Part shown: in pieces, positions 37,176 through 45,373 of the stretch
Layout: each line of letters starts with the position of its first letter
How positions within the stretch are numbered: position 1 is the first letter of the stretch
Assembly (NCBI GenBank): GCA_036278635.1
Contig: DASUKQ010000103.1
Coordinates: forward strand, 11,396-75,395
From: 66-474 sp036278635
GTDB taxonomy: Bacteria; Pseudomonadota; Gammaproteobacteria; Xanthomonadales; Rhodanobacteraceae
Length of the DNA stretch: 64,000 nt
Direction of reading: 5' to 3'
Translations under genes and position numbers: made by a program
Notes under the pieces: generated by a model
Databases searched by the model: none
What the model was told of the DNA's origin: nothing
Seen by the model: only the letters and a program-made list of their open reading frames with translations

Positions 37176-38102
37176 ATGACCGACGAACTCGCCACCATCG
37201 TCGATTTGATCCGCTACGCCGCGAGCCGCTTCAACGCGGCCGGGCTGGTGTTCGGCCACAGCCACGACAACGCCATCGACGAGGCGACGCACCTGGTGTT
37301 GTCCTCGTTGCACCTGCCGCCCGACCTGCCGCCCGCCTACGGCGGTGCCCGGGTGACGGCCGGGGAAAAATCCCGCGTGCTGGCGTTGATCGAGCGCCGC
37401 ATCGAAACCCGCGAGCCGGTCGCGTACCTGGTCGGCGAGGTCTGGTTCGCGGGCATGCCGTTCAAATCCGACCCGCGCGCGCTGGTGCCGCGATCGCCGA
37501 TCGGGGAACTGATCGAGCGCGGGTTTTCGCCGTGGCTGGACGGGCGCGACGTCGAGGGCGTGCTCGACCTGTGCACGGGATCGGGCTGCATCGGGATCGC
37601 GATCGCGGCGCATCATCCGCGCTGGCGGGTGGATATCGCGGACCTCAGTGAGGACTCCCTCGCGCTCGCGCGCGAGAACATCGCGTTGCATGGTGTCGAA
37701 CGGAGCGTGCGTGCGGTGCGGTCCGACCTGTTCGCGGGCCTGGCCGGCGAACGCTACGACCTGATCGTGTCGAATCCGCCTTACGTCACCGATGCCGAAT
37801 ACGCCGCGTTGCCGGGCGAGTACGCGCACGAGCCGAAACTCGGGTTGACGGCCGGCGCGGACGGTCTCGACATCGCGCTGCGGATCCTGCGCGATGCCCC
37901 CGAACACCTGGGCGATGACGGGCTGCTGATCGTCGAGGTCGGGGAAAGCGAGCGCGCCTTGGCCGAACTGCTGCCCGAAGTACCCTTCGTGTGGATCGAC
38001 TTCGAGGTCGGGCCGATGGGTGTGTTCGTGCTGGAGCGAAACGATCTGGCCGAACATGCCGGCGCGATTCGCGCGGTGGCGGCGACGCGAAGGGCCCGTT
38101 GA
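37176..38102 (+). CDS. prmB: 50S ribosomal protein L3 N(5)-glutamine methyltransferase
   Basis: A 308-residue SAM-dependent enzyme. The SAM motif is LDLCTGSGCIGIAIA near residue 130 and the substrate-binding motif is NPPY in IVSNPPYVTD. The N-terminal helical domain of the PrmB/PrmC family is present. RSPIGELIE and the order prmB-aroC are characteristic of PrmB rather than PrmC. The stop overlaps a possible TTG start of the next gene. Confidence 0.94.
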   Translation: MTDELATIVDLIRYAASRFNAAGLVFGHSHDNAIDEATHLVLSSLHLPPDLPPAYGGARVTAGEKSRVLALIERRIETREPVAYLVGEVWFAGMPFKSDPRALVPRSPIGELIERGFSPWLDGRDVEGVLDLCTGSGCIGIAIAAHHPRWRVDIADLSEDSLALARENIALHGVERSVRAVRSDLFAGLAGERYDLIVSNPPYVTDAEYAALPGEYAHEPKLGLTAGADGLDIALRILRDAPEHLGDDGLLIVEVGESERALAELLPEVPFVWIDFEVGPMGVFVLERNDLAEHAGAIRAVAATRRAR

Positions 38103-38104
38103 CC

Positions 38105-38656
38105 GTGGAGATCGTCACCGCGCGGCTGCGTCTGGATGCCCTGCAACGCGAAGACGCGGATGCGCTGTTCGCGTACCGCGGCGACCCCGTGGTGAGCCGT
38201 TACCAGGGTTGGAAACCTGCGTCCGCCACGGAAGCCGGGCGTTTCATCGAGGCGCAGCTGGGCGTGGTGCCGGACACGCCGGACACCTGGTGGCAGCGCG
38301 CGATCCGGCTGCGAGATTCCGGGGAACTGATCGGCGACCTCGGATTGCATTTCATGGATACGGATGCCGTGGAGCTGGGAATCACCCTGGCGCCGGCGCA
38401 CCAGCGCCAGGGTTACGCCCGCGAGGCACTCGAGGTGATGCTGGACTTCGTCTTCGGCGGTTTGCACAAGCATCGCGTCGTCGCTTCGGTCGATCCGCGC
38501 AACGCGGCCTGCGTCAAGTTGCTCGAAGAGCTCGGCATGCGCCGCGAGGCGCATTTCCGCCAAAGCGTGCGCTGCGGCGACGAATGGGCCGACGACCTGG
38601 TGTTTGCGCTGCTGGAACGGGAATGGCTGGCGGCGCCGACGTGCGAAGACGGCTAA
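38105..38656 (+). CDS. GNAT family N-acetyltransferase (RimJ/RimL-like)
   Basis: A 183-residue acetyl-CoA-dependent acyltransferase. It starts VEIVTARLRLDAL, has the acetyl-CoA site HQRQGYAREALEVML near residue 100, and ends with the typical VDPRNAACVKLLEELGMRREAHF. GTG 38105 or the overlapping TTG 38099 (TTGA with the prmB stop) can start it. Relatives acetylate protein N-termini or small amines; the substrate is unknown. It sits between prmB and aroC. Confidence 0.85.
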   Translation: MEIVTARLRLDALQREDADALFAYRGDPVVSRYQGWKPASATEAGRFIEAQLGVVPDTPDTWWQRAIRLRDSGELIGDLGLHFMDTDAVELGITLAPAHQRQGYAREALEVMLDFVFGGLHKHRVVASVDPRNAACVKLLEELGMRREAHFRQSVRCGDEWADDLVFALLEREWLAAPTCEDG

Positions 38657-38681
38657 GCTTGCCCATCCCGACGTCGTCGCG

Positions 38682-39809
38682 ATGCCAGCCGTGTCCTCCA
38701 ACACCTTCGGAAAATTGTTCGCGGTCACGACCTTCGGTGAATCGCATGGCCCGGCGATCGGCTGCGTGATCGACGGTTGCCCGCCCGGTGTCGCGATTGC
38801 GCCCGACGATTTCGTCCACGACCTTGCGCGGCGCGCGACCGGCAGGTCGCGCTTCACTTCGCAACGCCACGAGGCGGACACCGTGGAGATCCTGTCGGGT
38901 GTGTACGAAGGCCGGACCACCGGCACGCCCGTCGCACTGCTGATCCGCAACACCGATGCGCGCCCGAAGGATTACGCCGCGATCGCCGACACGTTTCGCC
39001 CCGGGCACGCGGACTACACCTATTGGCAGAAATACGGCATCCGCGATCCGCGCGGCGGCGGCCGTGCCTCGGCGCGCGAAACGACCATGCGCGTCGCGGC
39101 GGCCGTGCTCGCGAAGAAGTGGCTGGCCGACAGGCACGGCGTCGAAGTGCACGGCTGGCTGGCGCAGATGGGCGACGTGGTGCCGGATTTGCCGGCCGAT
39201 GCAGGCATCGACTTCGACGTGGTCGAGTCCAATCCGTTCTTCTGGCCGGTCGCGGCGCAGGTGCCGGAACTGGAAGGGCGCATCAACGCGTTGCGCAAGG
39301 CCGGCGATTCGTGTGGTGCGCGGGTGAACGTGGTCGCGACCGGCGTGCCGCCCGGCTGGGGCGAACCGGTGTACGGGAAGCTGGACGCCGAACTGGCATC
39401 CGCGCTGATGTCTATCAACGCCGCCAGGGGCGTGGAAATCGGCGCCGGGTTCATCAGTGTCGCCCAGCACGGCAGCGAACATCGCGACGAAATGTCTTTG
39501 GACGGTTTTGCGTCCAACCACGCGGGCGGCATACTGGGCGGTATTTCGACCGGACAGGACATCGTGGCGTCGGTTGCCCTGAAACCGACTTCGAGCATTC
39601 CCACGCCGGGTCGTAGCGTAAACACCGCCGGCGAGGAAGTGGAAGTGCGCACCACGGGCCGCCACGATCCCTGCGTCGGCATCCGCGCCACCCCGATCGC
39701 CGAGGCGATGGTGGCACTGGTGCTGATGGACCAGGCCCTGCGGCACCGCGCACAGTGCGGCGATGTCGGCGACGTGGCCCCGCGCATTCCCGGGGCCTGC
39801 GGTCGATGA
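38682..39809 (+). CDS. aroC: Chorismate synthase
   Basis: A 375-residue FMN-dependent enzyme converting EPSP to chorismate. Signatures present are GESHGPAIGCVIDGCPPG, the RPGHADYTYWQKYG block, RGGGRASARET and SIPTPGRSV. GTG 38691 (VSSNTFGKLF, the usual family N-terminus) is a plausible alternative start. It is followed by the CCCGATT microsatellite and asd. Confidence 0.97.
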   Translation: MPAVSSNTFGKLFAVTTFGESHGPAIGCVIDGCPPGVAIAPDDFVHDLARRATGRSRFTSQRHEADTVEILSGVYEGRTTGTPVALLIRNTDARPKDYAAIADTFRPGHADYTYWQKYGIRDPRGGGRASARETTMRVAAAVLAKKWLADRHGVEVHGWLAQMGDVVPDLPADAGIDFDVVESNPFFWPVAAQVPELEGRINALRKAGDSCGARVNVVATGVPPGWGEPVYGKLDAELASALMSINAARGVEIGAGFISVAQHGSEHRDEMSLDGFASNHAGGILGGISTGQDIVASVALKPTSSIPTPGRSVNTAGEEVEVRTTGRHDPCVGIRATPIAEAMVALVLMDQALRHRAQCGDVGDVAPRIPGACGR

Positions 39810-39828
39810 TGCATCGCTTTATGCTTTT

Positions 39829-39945
39829 CCCGATTCCCGATTCCCGATTCCCGATTCCCGATTCCCGATTCCCGATTCCCGATTCCCGATTCCCGATCCC
39901 GATCCCGATCCCGATCCCGATCCCGATCCCGATCCCGATCCCGAT
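39829..39945. repeat. Microsatellite: nine CCCGATT then nine CCCGAT units
   Basis: Nine perfect heptamers CCCGATT (39829-39891) run into nine perfect hexamers CCCGAT (39892-39945). The block lies in the aroC-asd gap, directly after a TATGCT (39820-39825) that could be a -10, and ends 18 bp before the asd ribosome site. All three forward frames are open, encoding PDSRFPI and then PD repeats in the asd frame, but a translated product is unlikely. Confidence 0.95.
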
Positions 39946-39975
39946 CCCGGGTCCCGAGGTGCGAAAGAGTCTCAC

Positions 39976-41004
39976 GTGAACAAGAAACCCCAATACAACA
40001 TCGCGATGGTCGGCGCCACCGGCACGGTCGGCGAAACGCTGTTGTCGATCCTCGAGGAACGCGGGTTCCCGGTCGCGGAACTGGTGCCGCTTGCCAGCGA
40101 TCGCTCGGCCGGAAGCAAACTGACGTTCCGCGGCAAGCAGGTCGCGGTGCGTGACCTGGCCGGGTACGACTTTTCCGGTATCGACGTCGCGTTCTTTTCG
40201 GCCGGGGCGGCGGTCAGTCGGCAGCACGTGCCGCGTGCCGTCGAGGCAGGCGCCGTGGTGATCGACAACACTTCGGAATTCCGCGACGCGGATGACGTGC
40301 CGTTGGTGGTGAGCGAAGTCAACCCGCACGCGATCGCCGAGTACCCCCATCGCAACATCATCGCCAATCCGAATTGCTCGACCATGCAGATGCTGGTGGC
40401 GCTGGCGCCGATCCACCGCGCGGCCCGCATCGAGCGCATCAACGTGGCGACCTACCAGTCGGTATCCGGCGCCGGGCGCTCCGGGATCGAGGAACTGGGT
40501 CGGCAGACGGCTGATTTGCTCAACTTCCGCGAGGTGGAGCCCTCGAAGTTCCCGGCCCAGATCGCGTTCAACGTGATTCCGCAGGGCGGTGATTTCATGG
40601 AAAACGGTTACACGACCGAGGAGATGAAGCTGGTCCGGGAAACCCGCAAGATCCTCGAGGATGACGCGATTCTGGTGAACCCGACGGTCGTGCGGGTACC
40701 CGTGTTCTTCGGTCACTCCGAGGCGGTTCACATAGAGACCCGCGACAGGATCGATGCGGCCACGGCCCGTGCGCTGCTGGAGGCCGCGCCGGGCGTGGTG
40801 GTGGTCGACGAGCGCAAGGCCGGCGGTTACCCGACGCCGGTCGGCCATGCCGCGGGCAAGGATGCGGTGTTCGTCGGCCGGATCCGCGAGGACATCTCGC
40901 ACCCGAATGGGCTGGACTTGTGGGTGGTGTCCGACAACATCCGCAAGGGCGCCGCGCTGAACGCGGTCCAGGTCGCGGAGATCCTGATTCGCGAGTATCT
41001 TTAG
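39976..41004 (+). CDS. asd: Aspartate-semialdehyde dehydrogenase
   Basis: A 342-residue NADPH enzyme at the branch to lysine, methionine, threonine and diaminopimelate. The nucleotide motif is VGATGTVGETLL near residue 12, the catalytic Cys is in NPNCSTMQM, and the substrate Arg/His region is in TYQSVSGAG and PVFFGHSEAV. GTG 39976 is preferred: AAAGAG lies 6 bases upstream, and an earlier in-frame start would have to translate the microsatellite. asd-fimV-truA is a conserved order. Confidence 0.96.
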   Translation: MNKKPQYNIAMVGATGTVGETLLSILEERGFPVAELVPLASDRSAGSKLTFRGKQVAVRDLAGYDFSGIDVAFFSAGAAVSRQHVPRAVEAGAVVIDNTSEFRDADDVPLVVSEVNPHAIAEYPHRNIIANPNCSTMQMLVALAPIHRAARIERINVATYQSVSGAGRSGIEELGRQTADLLNFREVEPSKFPAQIAFNVIPQGGDFMENGYTTEEMKLVRETRKILEDDAILVNPTVVRVPVFFGHSEAVHIETRDRIDAATARALLEAAPGVVVVDERKAGGYPTPVGHAAGKDAVFVGRIREDISHPNGLDLWVVSDNIRKGAALNAVQVAEILIREYL

Positions 41005-41100
41005 GCGCCCAGCGACGTTTGCCGCGGCCGGCCCGATCCGACGGGGCTTGCAGGCGGCGTTGCGGAATCGGGCCGCGTGAACGAATCCGGGAGGATGGAG

Positions 41101-41442
41101 ATGAGGTGGATTTTGCAAGACAGATTCATGCTGGCCGGACTGCTTGTCGTCTGCGCGGGTATTCCCATGGCGGTCCAGGCCGCCCCGGGCGGGCAGGCGG
41201 ATTCCCCGGCCGCCGAATCCCATCGCGGCAGCGAGGTGCGGGCACAGTTGAAGGACGTCGATGCGAAAATTTCGACCGCACGCGCCCACAATGCCGACTT
41301 GCAGGCGCAGGTGACCCGCCTGGAACAGCAGAACGCCGAACGCAGCAAACAGTTGCAGCAACGTGACGCCGAGATCGCGGCTTTGCAAAAGAAGCTGCAG
41401 GCGGCCGGCGTGCCGCCGTCCCCATCTTCCACGGACCGCTGA
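41101..41442 (+). CDS. Hypothetical periplasmic coiled-coil protein
   Basis: A 113-residue protein with an N-terminal signal peptide (MLAGLLVVCAGIPMAVQA, cleavage after about residue 27). A single heptad-rich coiled coil follows (RAQLKDVDAKISTARAHN; RLEQQNAERSKQLQQRDAEI), then a short Pro/Ser tail. ATG 41101 has GGAGG at 6 bases. I do not recognise a family. Its place between asd and fimV suggests a link to cell-envelope or pilus assembly, which is only a contextual guess. Confidence 0.8.
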   Translation: MRWILQDRFMLAGLLVVCAGIPMAVQAAPGGQADSPAAESHRGSEVRAQLKDVDAKISTARAHNADLQAQVTRLEQQNAERSKQLQQRDAEIAALQKKLQAAGVPPSPSSTDR

Positions 41443-41583
41443 GCGGGCGACGTGCCGCTCGTCCGCCGGCGGGCCCGCAGGCTTGGTGATCGGCGGGTTC
41501 TGCAATACTCTTGCGCTGCGCACGGGCGCGCGCCGATGGCCGCCGCTCCCGGTGTGGCCGGTGACCGGGAGGGGTCGTGTGTC

Positions 41584-43833
41584 ATGAAGTTCAAACTCCG
41601 TATGGCAAGCGTCGTGTTGCTGGCCGTGGCCACGGCGCCGGCGTGGGCGTTGCAGTTGGGCCAGATCCAGGTCAAGTCGGCGTTGAACCAGCCGCTGGTC
41701 GCCGCGATCCCGCTGCATCCGGAAAACCTCACTGAACTCGACGGCCTGACCGTCGGGCTGGCTTCGTCCGAGGATTTCGCGCGCGCCGGCCTGCAACGGA
41801 CGCCGACCGACCGCACGCTGCGTTTCCATGTCGTCACGGACAACAACGGGCAGAAGTTGATACTGGTCACCAGCAGCCAGCCGATCACCGACCCGTACCT
41901 CGATTTCCTGGTGCAGGTGAATACCCGCCAGGGCAAGCAACTGCGCGAGTTCGTGGTGCTGTTGAACCCGGTGATCGCCTCTCCCGCGCCGGCGGTGCAG
42001 AGCGCCCCGGTTGCGGGTGCGCCGCCCGCGTCGCCGCCCGCGCAGCCGGCCCAACTGCCGGCGCAATCGCAATTTCCGCAACCGGTGGTGCAACCCGAAC
42101 CCAGCCCCGAACCGCAGCCCCAGGCGCAATCGCAGCCGCAGCCGCAGCCGGAAGCCCGGACCGAGCCGCAACCGCAGGCCATCCCGGAAACCCGCGCCGC
42201 ACCGCCGCCGCCGCCACCGCCGCCAGCCGCGGCAGGAGGTTCTGCCGGGCAGCAGATTCCGGTTCACCGTGGCGACACGTTGTACGGGATCGCGCAGGAT
42301 GCCCGCCAGGGCACGGGCGCCAGCATCAACCAGTTGATGCTGGCCCTGAAGTCCGCGAACCCGGAGGCCTTTTTCAAGGACAACATCAACGACCTGAAGG
42401 CCGGCGCGATCCTGCGCATTCCGACCCGCGACGAGATCGACAAGGTCGGCATTGCCGAAGCCAATGCCGAGGTGCATCGCCAGTACGAGGCGTGGCGCGC
42501 GGCGAAGCCCCACCGCGCGACAGTGATCGAAGGAACCGCGGCGCAGGCGGCGGCGAGGACCGCTCCGCAGCCGGGTCCGTCGACGCCTGCCTCGGATCAC
42601 CTGGCGTTGGTTCCGGCCACCGGCGGGACCGGCGGCACGGGCAATCGCCCGGGCGTTGCCGGTGGCACCGGGAGTGCAACCGTGGCGGGACTGCAGCGGC
42701 AGTTGCAGAACGACCGCGCGGCCCTGACCAGCCTGAATCAGTCGAACACCGACCTCGAGTCGCGGGTGCACAGTCTCGAAGACATTGCAGACAAATCAAG
42801 CAAGTTGTTGAAGTTCAAGGACACGACGATTGCCGAACTCCAGCACAAGCTGGCGGCGGTGCAGTCGGGAACGCCGGTCGCGGCGGCTGCATCGACGGGC
42901 GCCGCGGCGACGGTCGCTGCAAGGGTGGCCGCTCCGGCCCCCGCGGTTTCCACCGGCGCGGGTGCGAAAGCCGCAAACCCGGCGGCTGCAGGGAAAGTGC
43001 AAGCGTCGGCAACGTCGTGGTTGCAAAGTCCGTTGACCTGGATCGTGGCGGGCCTGGTCGTGCTGGCGCTGATCCTGATCGGACTGCTGGGCCGCCGCCG
43101 GCGCGGCGCCGGGACCGCTGCCGCCGGACGCGGCCCGCTGTCCGATCCCGAAGACGTGTCGCCGCCCGCGGCCGGCGCGCCGGGTTACGAGTCGTCACTG
43201 CAGGCGCAATTGAAGGAAGACCCCGACAACCTGGACACCCATCTCGCGTTGTGCCGGTTGTATTTCGCGCAGGGCGATATTGCATCGTTCGTCGCCGCCG
43301 CCGGAGCCATGCACGCACATGTCAGTGACTCTGGCAGCATGGAATGGCACGAGGTGGCCGTGATGGGCGAGGAACTCGCGCCGGACGATCCACTGTTCGC
43401 AGCACCCGCCGAATCGCCATCGCCCGCCGCGTCCGAGGACCCGTATGGCCTGGCTTCCCTGAGGCAACCCGCCGATGAGGAGGCGACGGCGGTTCACACG
43501 CAGGCGGCTGTCGACACCGAAACCACGGAGGTCGAAGCGGTTCCTGCCGAAACGTTCCCGGATCCCGGGTACGCCCCGCCCCCGGCGGACGTGCCGCCCG
43601 CGCCGGCGGAGCCGGAGGCGGAGACCGTGGCGTCGCCCGAGGCCACGGACATCGAAGACGCGGGGCACGACTTCAGCGACGATCCGGTCGATACCAAGCT
43701 CGATCTCGCGCGTGCGTACATGGACATGGGCGATCCCGTGGGCGCGCGCGCGATGCTCGACGAAGTACTCGAGGAAGGATCGCAAACGCAGAAGGACGAA
43801 GCCAAGCGGTTGTTGGCCGAGACCTCGAATTGA
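41584..43833 (+). CDS. fimV: FimV-like pilus assembly protein
   Basis: A 749-residue inner-membrane protein. A signal peptide ends near residue 21 (APAWA). The FimV N-terminal domain follows (LGQIQVKSALNQPL; LDFLVQVN), then a Pro/Gln-rich linker and a LysM-like domain at about 220-285 (IPVHRGDTLYGIAQD). A coiled coil is at about 360-420, one transmembrane helix at about 485-505 and an acidic cytoplasmic region after it. The C-terminal FimV/TPR motif reads KLDLARAYMDMGD. FimV organises the pole, the type IV pilus machine and cAMP signalling. The presence of fimX in the same window fits a type IV pilus organism. Confidence 0.93.
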   Translation: MKFKLRMASVVLLAVATAPAWALQLGQIQVKSALNQPLVAAIPLHPENLTELDGLTVGLASSEDFARAGLQRTPTDRTLRFHVVTDNNGQKLILVTSSQPITDPYLDFLVQVNTRQGKQLREFVVLLNPVIASPAPAVQSAPVAGAPPASPPAQPAQLPAQSQFPQPVVQPEPSPEPQPQAQSQPQPQPEARTEPQPQAIPETRAAPPPPPPPPAAAGGSAGQQIPVHRGDTLYGIAQDARQGTGASINQLMLALKSANPEAFFKDNINDLKAGAILRIPTRDEIDKVGIAEANAEVHRQYEAWRAAKPHRATVIEGTAAQAAARTAPQPGPSTPASDHLALVPATGGTGGTGNRPGVAGGTGSATVAGLQRQLQNDRAALTSLNQSNTDLESRVHSLEDIADKSSKLLKFKDTTIAELQHKLAAVQSGTPVAAAASTGAAATVAARVAAPAPAVSTGAGAKAANPAAAGKVQASATSWLQSPLTWIVAGLVVLALILIGLLGRRRRGAGTAAAGRGPLSDPEDVSPPAAGAPGYESSLQAQLKEDPDNLDTHLALCRLYFAQGDIASFVAAAGAMHAHVSDSGSMEWHEVAVMGEELAPDDPLFAAPAESPSPAASEDPYGLASLRQPADEEATAVHTQAAVDTETTEVEAVPAETFPDPGYAPPPADVPPAPAEPEAETVASPEATDIEDAGHDFSDDPVDTKLDLARAYMDMGDPVGARAMLDEVLEEGSQTQKDEAKRLLAETSN

Positions 43834-44624
43834 CGCGACGCGTTGCGCTGGGTATCGAATACGACGGCACCGATTTCTTCGGCTGGCAGCGGTTGAGCCA
43901 TGGCCCGAGCGTGCAGGCCGAAGTGGAAACGGCGTTGTCATTCGTCGCCGACCATCCGGTCCAGGTCACTTGCGCGGGGCGCACCGATGCCGGCGTGCAC
44001 GCGCGCTGCCAGGTCGTCCATTTCGACACGGACGCCTGGCGAGACCCTCGCGCGTGGATGCTTGGATCGACGTCCCGCCTGCCCCCGGCGATCGCGGTCC
44101 TGTGGGCCAGGGCAATGCCGGACGACTTCCACGCACGTTTTTCCGCACGCGCGCGGCGTTACCGTTACGCGATCCTCAACCGCCCGATCCGTCCTGCGCT
44201 GGATGCCCGATTCCTTTCATGGGAACGCGTGCCGTTGGACGCCGACGCCATGGATGCCGCGGCGCAAGCGTTGGTCGGCGAGCAGGATTTTTCCTCGTTC
44301 CGCGCGGTGTCGTGCCAGGCGCGCCACGCGCGCCGCAACGTCATCGAAGTGAGCGTGCGACGCGCGGGCGAACACGTGGTCGTCGACATCGCAGCCAATG
44401 CGTTCCTCCACCACATGGTGCGCAACATCGTGGGCTCGCTGCTGGAGATCGGACGTGGCGAGCGCCCGGTCGAATGGATCGCGGCGTTGCTGGCGGCGCG
44501 CAACCGCGAAATCGCGGGCGTCACCGCGTCGCCGCAGGGGCTGACCTTCCTGGGTCCGCTGTACCCTGCGCATTGGGAACTGCCTGCCGCGGTCACGGCG
44601 TCAGCGTCACCGGCACTTCCGTGA
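43830..44624 (+). CDS. truA: tRNA pseudouridine(38-40) synthase
   Basis: A 264-residue enzyme modifying the tRNA anticodon stem. The catalytic Asp53 is in AGRTDAGVHA. Further conserved segments are YDGTDFFGWQ, ARRYRYAILN and FLHHMVRNIVGSL. The start is TTG 43830, which overlaps the fimV stop and is the only start giving the complete N-terminus. The 3' end overlaps the convergent DUF4242 gene by 32 bp. Confidence 0.95.
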   Translation: MTRRVALGIEYDGTDFFGWQRLSHGPSVQAEVETALSFVADHPVQVTCAGRTDAGVHARCQVVHFDTDAWRDPRAWMLGSTSRLPPAIAVLWARAMPDDFHARFSARARRYRYAILNRPIRPALDARFLSWERVPLDADAMDAAAQALVGEQDFSSFRAVSCQARHARRNVIEVSVRRAGEHVVVDIAANAFLHHMVRNIVGSLLEIGRGERPVEWIAALLAARNREIAGVTASPQGLTFLGPLYPAHWELPAAVTASASPALP

Positions 44625-44952
44625 TGCTGTCGACGGGGATCGCGTTGGCCTTTGCCGCCTCGCGGATCGCCAGCTTGCTGGGACCCTCATAGATGCAATA
44701 GGTCAGGGTCTTGTCGGCGTTGGCGTAGGACATCAGCCACTTCACCCCGAACTTGGCGTTGTTGGCATTGATTTTGGCTTTCGTGGAAGCATCGAGACCA
44801 TCCAGCGCGCCGGCAGGGAATGTGCGCTTGATGATGTAGCGGTGTGAAGCCGCATTGGTCGGTTGCGCCTGGGTGCCCTGGTTTCCGGGACCGGCAAAAC
44901 CCAGCGCGGGGACGGAGAGCAGGAGGGCAAGCAGGATGTTCTTGAGTTTCAT
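44593..44952 (-). CDS. Secreted DUF4242 (SCO4226-like) protein
   Basis: A 119-residue protein with a clear signal peptide (LLALLLSVPALGFA), exported to the periplasm. The mature part has the small ferredoxin-like DUF4242 fold: HRYIIKRTFPAG, VKWLMSYANADKTLTYCIYEGP and AIREAAKANAIPVDSITEV. Members of this family include a nickel-binding protein; function is otherwise unknown. It is the second of two DUF4242 genes, 42 bp after the cytosolic copy. It overlaps the truA 3' end. Confidence 0.85.
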   Translation of the reverse strand: MKLKNILLALLLSVPALGFAGPGNQGTQAQPTNAASHRYIIKRTFPAGALDGLDASTKAKINANNAKFGVKWLMSYANADKTLTYCIYEGPSKLAIREAAKANAIPVDSITEVPVTLTP

Positions 44953-44994
44953 GTCGGACTCCTTGGCGGGAATGGGAGAGGCCGCGCGGCCGGT

Positions 44995-45267
44995 TCAGCG
45001 GTAGAAGTACGGATCCAGAACGCGTACTTCGGTAATGCGCGTGATCGGCAGGTTGTTGCGGTCGGCGGTGCGCCGGATCGCGTCGGGCGTGGGGGCGTCG
45101 TAGACGCAGTACGTTTTGCGGCTGTCGGTGCTGACGTAGGAATGCACCCATGTCACGCCGTCGGTGGCATTGCGCTCGACGACGCCCCGGCAAGCGAGGG
45201 CGCCTTCGTCATTGACGGGGATGCGCAGGCCGTCTGGAAAATCGCGTTCGACGAGGTAGCGGGGCAT
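44995..45267 (-). CDS. DUF4242 (SCO4226-like) protein, cytosolic copy
   Basis: A 90-residue protein with the same fold as its neighbour: YLVERDFPDGL, VTWVHSYVSTDSRKTYCVYDAP and AIRRTADRNNLPITRITEV. The two share the pattern W-x-S-Y-x-S/N-x-D-x-K-T-x-Y-C, so they are paralogues, one exported and one not. It lies 106 bp downstream of the LuxR-type regulator on the same strand, so the three may form an operon. Confidence 0.85.
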   Translation of the reverse strand: MPRYLVERDFPDGLRIPVNDEGALACRGVVERNATDGVTWVHSYVSTDSRKTYCVYDAPTPDAIRRTADRNNLPITRITEVRVLDPYFYR

Positions 45268-45373
45268 GGCGTTCTCCGGTTCGGGACGAGGCGGATCACC
45301 GTCCCGGAGAAACTAATCCGCACCTGCCCGCCGCGACCACGGCGGAATTGCCCGGTTTGCCGCGCACGATTGC

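Noticed and set aside
39763..39975. In-frame N-terminal extension of Asd with (PDSRFPI)n and (PD)n repeats
   Set aside because: It would be translated from the microsatellite and from the end of aroC. GTG 39976 has an ideal ribosome site and gives the family N-terminus.
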